In this document: one piece after another, positions 58,515-64,000 of the stretch
Position numbering within the stretch: the first letter of the stretch is position 1
Layout of the letters: each line of letters opens with the position of its first letter
Source: Longimicrobium sp.
Lineage (GTDB): Bacteria; Gemmatimonadota; Gemmatimonadetes; Longimicrobiales; Longimicrobiaceae
DNA length: 64,000 bases
NCBI GenBank assembly: GCA_036389795.1
Contig: DASVWD010000070.1
Span: forward strand, 1 to 64,000
Reading direction: 5' to 3'
Program-made: the position numbers and the translations under genes
The notes under the pieces: generated by a model
Seen by the model: the letters and a program-made list of their open reading frames with translations, nothing else
The model's database searches: none
What the model was told of the DNA's origin: nothing

Positions 58515-59227
58515 CCGCCCGCGGCCGCGCCGGCCCGGAACGCCGGAGGCGGAGGCGGCGGGGGCGGGGGCGGCGCCGGGGGTGGAGGCGGCGGAGGCGC
58601 CGGCTCCGGAGGAGGAGGCGGCGCCGGGGGCGGGGGCGGCGGAGGCGCCGGCTCCGGAGGGGGAGGGGGCGCCGGATCCGGCGGAGGCGGCGGAACCACG
58701 GGCGCGGCGGAGTCGGCCGGCGCGGGCGGCTCGGGCGGGACGCCGGAGAAGGTGGGGATCTGCGCGGGGGGAGGGACGCGGTGCCAGCGCAGCGGGGCCG
58801 AGAACCAGCCGATGAGCCCGCCCCCGATCAGGCCGGCCGCGCCTGCGTAGACGGCTTCTGCGGTGTTGTGGGCGCTGGCGTTGGCGCCGGTGTCGCTGCC
58901 GTTGAGCTGCGAGACCAGCACGCCGAGCGCGGCGCCCAGGAGGGCGCCGCTCCCGCTCCACAGCTCGCGGCGGCGGCCGCGCGTGACCTCGAACCGCTCG
59001 CTCCCGGTGAGCGGCACCGGGAACCTGCGGTCGCTCCTCACGCCCGTGAGCCAGACGGTGTCGGAGCGGGCGAACCAGAAGCGCCCGTCCACCCGCGCGC
59101 CGGCACCGCCGGTGATGCGGATGCGGGTGCCGTTGCGGACGGCGGCGGCGCTGTCCGCCGCTTCCTGCGCACGGGCGGCGGCGGGAAGGAAGATCAGGGC
59201 GGCCAGCGCGAGCGTGGCAGGGCGCAC
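58484..59227 (-). CDS. Secreted protein with long poly-Pro tail
   Basis: 247 residues. Signal peptide (VRPATLALAALIFLPAAARAQ), a beta-rich domain with GTRIRITGGAGARVDGRF, WFARSDTVWLTG and RSDRRFPVPL, a Gly-rich membrane-like stretch, and then about 85 residues made mostly of Pro with Ala and Glu (PEPAPPPPPPPAPPPPP type). GTG start at 59227, GGAG 7 nt upstream. The DNA of the tail is a tandem repeat and overlaps the mtfA start region by up to 31 nt. May span the periplasm or wall. Function unknown. Confidence 0.7.
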   Translation of the reverse strand: MRPATLALAALIFLPAAARAQEAADSAAAVRNGTRIRITGGAGARVDGRFWFARSDTVWLTGVRSDRRFPVPLTGSERFEVTRGRRRELWSGSGALLGAALGVLVSQLNGSDTGANASAHNTAEAVYAGAAGLIGGGLIGWFSAPLRWHRVPPPAQIPTFSGVPPEPPAPADSAAPVVPPPPPDPAPPPPPEPAPPPPPPPAPPPPPEPAPPPPPPPAPPPPPPPPPPAFRAGAAAGGCLASPCSAS

Positions 59228-59322
59228 GAGGGTCTCCAGCGGGTGGACGGCGCGCCGGGCCCGGCGCGGAGCGCGTGAAACGTTCGTCTCGCGCCCCGCC
59301 GCGTCAAGGGCCGCGTGCTTCC

Positions 59323-59913
59323 CTACGGCGCGCGCACCCCTGCCCCTGCCGTGGGGAGTTCGTTCCGCCGGTATTTGGATTCGTCCAGGAACAGGAACGG
59401 CCGGCCCCTGGCGAACAGCAAGAGCGCCCTGGAGCCGAAATCCTCGACGCGCCCGTACTCGACGATCAGGAGCTCCCGGCACACCTTCGCGACGCGCATG
59501 CCCCCCTCCCGCTGCTCGGGAACGATCACCGCGTCACGAAGCGCCTGGTTATAGACGGCGACGATCTGCCCCACCCTGGCCAGCGCCTGGTAGGCCGCCT
59601 GGCAGGCACGGTACTCGTCGGACCGCAGGTAGTGGGAGCGGACGTGGAGTTCCCGGTGCAGATCGACGGAGGCCGCCCAGAGAAAGGCCGGCCGTGGCTC
59701 TCCGGCGGCTTCCGTATCGAGTTCTTCGCACAGCCTAGTCATGAAGCGCACCGCTCCCCGCGCTTCCCTGACGAACAGGTCGAGGTCGCCGACCAGGCCC
59801 TTGCGGTAGCGGTGGGCGGTCAGGAACTCCTTCACGTAGTCGTTGGCGAGGAACGCGACGACCGCCCCGCCGAGACCGAGCAGAAAGCTGTAGAGCGAAA
59901 GATCGGGATTCAC
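59323..59913 (-). CDS. Hypothetical membrane-anchored protein
   Basis: 196 residues from the GTG at 59913, which has GAGGTCTCC upstream. One N-terminal hydrophobic segment (about 6-24, SFLLGLGGAVVAFLA), then soluble helices: DYVKEFLTAHRYRKGLVGDLDLFVREARGAV in parts and CQAAYQALARVGQIVAVYN. No family recognised. Lone gene, with a family A hairpin upstream. Confidence 0.6.
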   Translation of the reverse strand: MNPDLSLYSFLLGLGGAVVAFLANDYVKEFLTAHRYRKGLVGDLDLFVREARGAVRFMTRLCEELDTEAAGEPRPAFLWAASVDLHRELHVRSHYLRSDEYRACQAAYQALARVGQIVAVYNQALRDAVIVPEQREGGMRVAKVCRELLIVEYGRVEDFGSRALLLFARGRPFLFLDESKYRRNELPTAGAGVRAP

Positions 59914-60077
59914 GGAGACCTCGCATGAACGGGACACGGACATCAAACCAGAGGAGGGATCTTCTCACGTTGAGGGAGAGACGAGTCGAAAGCAAGGACG
60001 ATACAGCTTCGCCCGACGAGGTGTGATGTGATCCTGAATTGCCGAGATTTGTTCGGGATCCAGATTTGAACTGAATG

Positions 60078-60140
60078 TCTCACGCAGAGTCAGCAGAGAA
60101 CTTCGGGTGTTCTCTGCTGACTCTGCTGCTCTGCGTGAGA
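60078..60140. repeat. Hairpin repeat (family A), unequal arms
   Basis: Left arm TCTCACGCAGAGTCAGCAG.. (60078-60100), right arm (60110-60140) contains one additional CAGCAGAG-type unit, so the arms differ by one repeat. Between the 59323-59913 gene and the methyltransferase gene; the 337-nt gap shows no gene. Confidence 0.85.
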
Positions 60141-60250
60141 TTATTCGGATGAACCGGAACAATGCCCGGCAACGTGGTATGGCGCCGCCCTGGTCCGTTT
60201 CCGAACGAAAGGCGTGCGGTCCGAACTCTACGGCCGGAAGGTACGAGCGC

Positions 60251-61408
60251 TCAGGCCGGGTGCCGGAGCTCCAGCACCCAGCGGTACGCCTGCACCACGT
60301 CGCGGCGGAAGCCGTCGACGCAGCCCCAGAGGTAGACCTGGAAGCGGCGGTACTGCTCCTTCCCCCAGCGCGCCTCGATCTCCGCGCGGTGGCGGTCCAG
60401 GTTCTCGGCCCAGCGGCGGGTGGTGAGCTCGTAGTTGCGGGTGTCGTTGTAGACGCCCATGACCGCGAAGGGCGAGCGCGCCACCGCGGCCATGTAGTCG
60501 TGCAGGCACACGGGCGAGCCGTTGCCGCGGAAGACGTGGCGCTCGAAGAAGGCGGAGACGGCGTACTTCACCCGCGTGGCGCTGGCGTCCAGGCACACGC
60601 GCCCGCCCGGCTTGAGCAGGCTGGCGTACTTCTGCAGCGTCCGCCCGTAGTCGGGGAGGTGCTCGGTCACGCCCAGGTTCACGATGGCGTCGTACTTCTC
60701 CCCGGGCTGGTGCGCGAACAGGTGCTCGCGCGCCACGCGGCAGGGGAGCCTCAACCGCTCGATCATGCCGTTGATGAAGCGCTCCGACGCGCGCGAGATG
60801 GTGAGCGAGGTCACCCGGACGCCGCGCCTGCCGGCGAACTCGGTGAACGCCCCCCACCCGCCGCCCACGTCCAGCACGCGGTCGCCCTCCTTCACGCCGA
60901 CGGAGTCCAGCGCGAACTGCAGCTTGCGCTCGATCCCGGCCTCCAGCGGCTCGTCGTCATGGGCGAAGACGCCCTGCGAGTAGCAGCGGTGGGCGCGGTC
61001 CAGGAAGAGGAGGTAGAAGTCGGGGTCTTCGTCGTAGTGGTCGGCGATGAAGGCGGCGTCGCTCCTCACCTGCCCCCGGAGCAGGGGGCGGACGAACTTC
61101 CAGGCCCAGAGCAGCGGATGCCGGTCGCGGAAGAGGTCGCGCAGCGAGAGCACGCGCAGCAGGTCGCCCTCGACGTCGAGCGCGCCCTTGAGGTACGCCT
61201 CGCCCACCAGCAGCCCGTCGAGCGAGCCGAGCGCGGCCACGCCCTCGCGCCCGTGCGCCACGAAGGTGAAGGCCGGCTCCCCGCCGCCGAACACCTGCCG
61301 CAGGCCGCCCGCCTCCACCGCGAACGGCACCGCCCCGCCGTACGCCCCGGCGAACTCCTCGTAGCGCCGGTGGAGCTTCGCCACCACCCGCCGGTACGCC
61401 CTCTCCAT
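60251..61408 (-). CDS. Cyclopropane-fatty-acid-synthase-like methyltransferase
   Basis: 385 residues. N-terminal non-catalytic part (1-130) with YLKGALDVEGDLLRVLSL, as in CFA synthases, then HYDEDPDFYLLFLDRAHRCYSQG (given in pieces; substrate-lid region), SAM motif RVLDVGGGWGAFTEFA, VTSLTISRASERFI and NLGVTEHLPDYGRTL. The C-terminal part differs from classical Cfa, so a related lipid methyltransferase is equally possible. Cytosolic, membrane associated. The ATG at 61408 has GAGGAGGAACTGGCG upstream. Confidence 0.87.
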   Translation of the reverse strand: MERAYRRVVAKLHRRYEEFAGAYGGAVPFAVEAGGLRQVFGGGEPAFTFVAHGREGVAALGSLDGLLVGEAYLKGALDVEGDLLRVLSLRDLFRDRHPLLWAWKFVRPLLRGQVRSDAAFIADHYDEDPDFYLLFLDRAHRCYSQGVFAHDDEPLEAGIERKLQFALDSVGVKEGDRVLDVGGGWGAFTEFAGRRGVRVTSLTISRASERFINGMIERLRLPCRVAREHLFAHQPGEKYDAIVNLGVTEHLPDYGRTLQKYASLLKPGGRVCLDASATRVKYAVSAFFERHVFRGNGSPVCLHDYMAAVARSPFAVMGVYNDTRNYELTTRRWAENLDRHRAEIEARWGKEQYRRFQVYLWGCVDGFRRDVVQAYRWVLELRHPA

Positions 61409-61487
61409 CGCCAGTTCCTCCTCTTCCCCCGGCCCCGCGGGAACGATGGACGGAAACCCGATACTCCATTCTCTTTTCGAGGGAATC

Positions 61488-61515
61488 AGTCTAAAGGCCG
61501 GCCGCCAAACTGCAA
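61488..61515 (-). promoter_or_regulatory. Promoter candidate for the CFA-like gene
   Basis: On the minus strand TTGCAG (61515-61510) and TAGACT (61493-61488) are 16 nt apart, about 80 nt upstream of the ATG, in locally AT-rich DNA. Confidence 0.4.
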
Positions 61516-61685
61516 CTGAATTGCAAGGCCAAACTTTGAGTTTGTCTGTGCTCTGGGGGACCGGGCGACGCGCGCCGTAGGGGCACAAAAAGACGCGGAG
61601 AGCACCCGGCGGCAGCTCGTCGGAACCGACGAGCCACGGGCGGTCACGGGATCGTGCCAGGCCGGCATCCGTGCCGCTGCCGCGC

Positions 61686-61780
61686 CCAGCCCACCTGCCA
61701 GGGTGAGAAGATTCTTCGGCCCTGCGGTCATCCGTGCGATGCGGGTTCCGCGCGGCCGGGCCTCAGAATGACACCGGGTG
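61686..61780. repeat. Degenerate half of a C-type element
   Basis: GAAGATTCTTCGG and CCTCAGAATGACACC resemble the inner and outer right arms of the C family; the left half is missing. AGTGC/ACTTTCGC heptamers follow at 61785-61824. Lies in the 416-nt gap between the CFA-like and DUF5995 genes, otherwise without genes. Confidence 0.55.
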
Positions 61781-61824
61781 CGGACTTTCGCACTTTCGCA
61801 CTTCGCACTTTCGCACTCACGCAC

Positions 61825-63444
61825 TCACCCCTCCGGCTCCACCCACGCCGACCACCGCCCCTGCCACCGGTCCTCCACCTGGCGCACGGCCTGGGCGACC
61901 CAGCCGCCGCCGATGACGGTGCGCAGCAGGATGCGGTTGGCCACGTCGGCGGCGCGGCGGTCGATCTCGCGCACCAGGAGGGCGCGCTCCTCGGGGCTGG
62001 CGCAGTCGGCCAGGCGCACGGCGTTGTCCCAGGCGGCGTCGCGCGCGCGGCGGTAGCTGAAGTCCACCAGGAACTCGTCGAGCCGGAGGCCCGCCAGGTC
62101 CAGCACCTTCAGGAAGGGGCTGTACTTGGCCGCCAGCATGTCCTGCACGGGGTCGATCGACGCCCGGAAGAGCGCCTCGAACTTCAGCAGGTCGCGCCGG
62201 CGCCGCTCGCGCTCGGCGCCCTGGCCCACGCCGGCCGCCAGCAGCGCCAGCGGCAGGTCGTAGTTGAGCCGGGCGTTCACCGCCAGCGCCAGGTCCTGCA
62301 CCAGCGTTGTCTTTCCTCCTGTCGCCGCGGAGAAGGCGGCCTTCCAGCACTCGGGGACCTCGGCGGCGCGCCCGGCCTCGTGCGCCTCCAGCGCGCGGAA
62401 GTAGCGGGTGGCGAAGTGCCGGTCCAGCAGCTCCGCCCAGGCGCGGTCCTCGAAGCCGCCGCCGCCGCCGGCGAGCGCCTCCCGGAAGCGCCGCTCCATG
62501 AACAGGTAGGTGCTGGGGTACACGGAGAGCCGGCTGCGGGCCGCGTCGAAGCGCCGCACCGTCTCCTCCAGCTTCGCGATCAGCTCGTCCAGGCTTCCCA
62601 CCAGCGGCGGCTCGGGCTCGACGGGCGCGGGCCCCGCCCCGCCGTCGGCGCCGCCGGCCACCGGGAGCAGCTCCCACCAGGGGACGTGCTCCTCCATCTC
62701 CTTGAGCGCCCGGGTGAGCGGGCCGCCGGCCGGGAGCGAGGTGAGGATGAGCCGCGCCAGCACGGCCGAGGAGTCGTCCAGCCGGCGGCGCACGGCGGCG
62801 CGGCCCTCGTCGCTCCCCGCCTCGGCCAGGAGCACGGCGTTGTCCCAGCACGCCTGGCGCGCCTTGCGGACGCTGAAGCCGGCGATGTCCTCGTCGATCC
62901 GCCCGGCGATGCGGTCCAGCACCCGGAGCGCCGGCGCGTACAGCCCGGCGATGCGGTCCTGCAGCGGGTCGGTGGCGGCCTGGAGCGCCTCGTTGACCCT
63001 GGTGTGGTCGGCCAGGCGGCCCTCGCGCGGGTCGATGGAGACCTGCTCCAGCGCCAGCGGCAGGTCGTGGTTGATGTGGGCGTTGATCCCCAGCAGCAGG
63101 TCCTGCAGCACCAGGGCGTCGCCCGTGGCGCTGGTCTCGAACGAGAAGCGCCACGCCTTGGGGACGTTCTGGTGGTCGCCCCGGGCAAAGGCGAAGAGCG
63201 CCTCGCGGTACAGGTTGGCGAAGGCCACGTCGTAGCGGCGCACCCAGGCGTCGTCGGCGAAGAAGTGGCCCTCGGAGCTGCGGCGCCGCACGGCCAAGGT
63301 GATGTCGAGGTACGCCGAGGCGAACACCGCGCGCCGGTCGCGCCGCTCGCGCAGCCAGTGCTCCAGCACCATCAGGCCGTCGACCACGTCGTCGATGGTC
63401 TGCCAGGGCTGGTCGAGGAGGGCGATCAGGGCGGACGCGGGCAT
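61825..63444 (-). CDS. Tandem DUF5995 protein
   Basis: 539 residues made of two similar halves. Half one: YDVAFANLYREALFAFARGD, VPKAWRFSFE, LQDLLLGINAHINHDLPLAL. Half two: RYFRALEAHEAGRAAEVPECWKAAF (in part), LVQDLALAVNARLNYDLPLALL. The INAHINxDLPLAL motif marks DUF5995, normally a single ~250-residue domain of unknown function. The halves are joined by a Pro-rich linker near residues 265-285. The second half has drifted from the motif. No signal peptide. The Met at 63444. Confidence 0.8.
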   Translation of the reverse strand: MPASALIALLDQPWQTIDDVVDGLMVLEHWLRERRDRRAVFASAYLDITLAVRRRSSEGHFFADDAWVRRYDVAFANLYREALFAFARGDHQNVPKAWRFSFETSATGDALVLQDLLLGINAHINHDLPLALEQVSIDPREGRLADHTRVNEALQAATDPLQDRIAGLYAPALRVLDRIAGRIDEDIAGFSVRKARQACWDNAVLLAEAGSDEGRAAVRRRLDDSSAVLARLILTSLPAGGPLTRALKEMEEHVPWWELLPVAGGADGGAGPAPVEPEPPLVGSLDELIAKLEETVRRFDAARSRLSVYPSTYLFMERRFREALAGGGGGFEDRAWAELLDRHFATRYFRALEAHEAGRAAEVPECWKAAFSAATGGKTTLVQDLALAVNARLNYDLPLALLAAGVGQGAERERRRRDLLKFEALFRASIDPVQDMLAAKYSPFLKVLDLAGLRLDEFLVDFSYRRARDAAWDNAVRLADCASPEERALLVREIDRRAADVANRILLRTVIGGGWVAQAVRQVEDRWQGRWSAWVEPEG

Positions 63445-63478
63445 GCGGGCCTTCGGGGAAGAGGAGGAGACGACGGCA

Positions 63479-63560
63479 GGGGACAGGTTACAGGGGACAG
63501 GGGACGGCCGGCAACGGCGGAAGCGGGGTGCTGGCTGTCCCCTGTCCCCTGTTCCCTGGC
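63479..63560. repeat. GGGGACA / TGTCCCC heptamer inverted repeat
   Basis: GGGGACAGGTTACAGGGGACAGGGGAC on the left (as 7-nt units) and CTGTCCCCTGTCCCCTGTTCCC on the right form a hairpin in the gap between the nuclease stop and the DUF5995 start. Confidence 0.8.
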
Positions 63561-63563
63561 GGT

Positions 63564-64000
63564 TCAGCCCAGCGCGCGGTTCAGCAGCTCCGCCAGGCGG
63601 TAGCCGCCGAGCGCCACGCGCGGCTCGGCGGCGGCCCAGGCGCGGTCGCGGTAGGCGAGCGAGGGGCGCTCGTTCCGCAGCGTGGTGTAGGCGACGTTCT
63701 GCGCGACGCGCACCCCTTCGCGCGACCAGCGCTCGAACTCGCCGGGGTAGAGCCGGCCGTCCATCCGCCGCGGCGGGTACGCCAGCATCACGCGCCGGGC
63801 GATGCTCCCCACGTAGTCGGCCTCGCCGCGGTCGCCGGCGGCCCAGGGGACGGAGAGGCCCACCAGGCCGTCCCAGTACGAGTGCAGGTTGCTGAACGGG
63901 TAGACTCCCTTGAGCAGGAACGAGTTCGCGCCGCGGTCGCCCTCGGGGTCCTGGGCCGTGATGCGCGCGCTGTTGTGCAGGGGCTGGTGCGCGTCGCCCA
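63564..64000 (-). CDS. S1/P1 nuclease, 5' part outside the window
   Basis: The frame is open to the window edge. The last 145 residues include GDAHQPLHNSARIT, GDRGANSFLL and NLHSYWDGLVGL, the zinc-binding His/Asp motifs of the S1/P1 nuclease family (GDxHQPLH, GDxGGN, NLHxxWD). GDRGAN replaces the more common GDxGGN. Members are secreted single-strand-specific nucleases; the signal peptide would lie outside the window. C-terminal end intact (AELLNRALG). Confidence 0.88.
   Translation of the reverse strand, partial: GDAHQPLHNSARITAQDPEGDRGANSFLLKGVYPFSNLHSYWDGLVGLSVPWAAGDRGEADYVGSIARRVMLAYPPRRMDGRLYPGEFERWSREGVRVAQNVAYTTLRNERPSLAYRDRAWAAAEPRVALGGYRLAELLNRALG

Overview
The window is GC-rich (very high in most genes), and nearly every gene lies on the minus strand. 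Only four convincing genes are on the plus strand (13020, 25772, 33500 and 54716). The gene set suggests an aerobic or facultative diderm soil-type bacterium: meso-DAP type MurE, Mn-type superoxide dismutase, an MqnC-like futalosine-pathway radical SAM enzyme, DUF5995 and LVIVD-repeat proteins, and a Cys-rich peptide with a K-L-x-L-x-x-L-x-V-x-S-F leader. The best guess from memory of similar gene content is Gemmatimonadota, Longimicrobium-like. That is an inference, because no rRNA or tRNA gene was seen.

Layout. 1-9996: clpP, an LVIVD-repeat protein, glycyl-tRNA synthetase, a DUF2442 protein, a membrane protein, a SprT-like metalloprotease, an MqnC-like enzyme and recG. 10328-24530: ftsY, a VOC protein, sodA, a DUF4239 protein, a diheme cytochrome lipoprotein, folE, a Rieske-FAD oxidoreductase, a HEPN/MNT pair, then a tight run of glpK, a low-GC nuclease-like gene, maf and dtd. 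24531-36209: accessory-looking DNA (truncated 43-residue-repeat protein, Cys-rich peptide, methyltransferase, repeat protein under a double palindrome, an AlbA_2-type protein with a possible frameshift), mixed with recA, a threonine aldolase, hisA and an M23 peptidase. 36633-54224: the division and cell-wall (dcw) cluster, transcribed right to left as mraZ, a 62-aa protein, rsmH, ftsL, ftsI, murE, murF, mraY, murD, ftsW, murG, murC, ftsQ, ftsA, ftsZ. Most junctions overlap by 1-4 nt, so genes are probably translationally coupled. 54716-64000: a lipid kinase, a low-GC two-gene cassette (membrane gluzincin plus small acidic protein), an MtfA-like peptidase, a Pro-rich secreted protein, a cyclopropane-synthase-like methyltransferase, a double DUF5995 protein and the 3' part of an S1/P1 nuclease.

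The gaps between genes carry several interspersed repeat families: ~180-200 nt nested palindromes ending in TCATCCTGAGGGAGC (four copies, two of them inside the dcw cluster); hairpins with arms built from 9-10 nt units (CACGCAGAGTCAGCAG or CACACGGAGTCAACGGAG type); heptamer arrays of AAGTGCT/AAGTGCG type; and CCCTCTCCCGC..GGGGGAGGGC stem-loops. Three candidate operators stand out: TGTCAA-N8-TTGACA in front of two redox genes, a double TGCTAGATATCTAGCA palindrome in front of the repeat protein, and AAGTGTACACTT directly abutting the start of the AlbA_2 protein.
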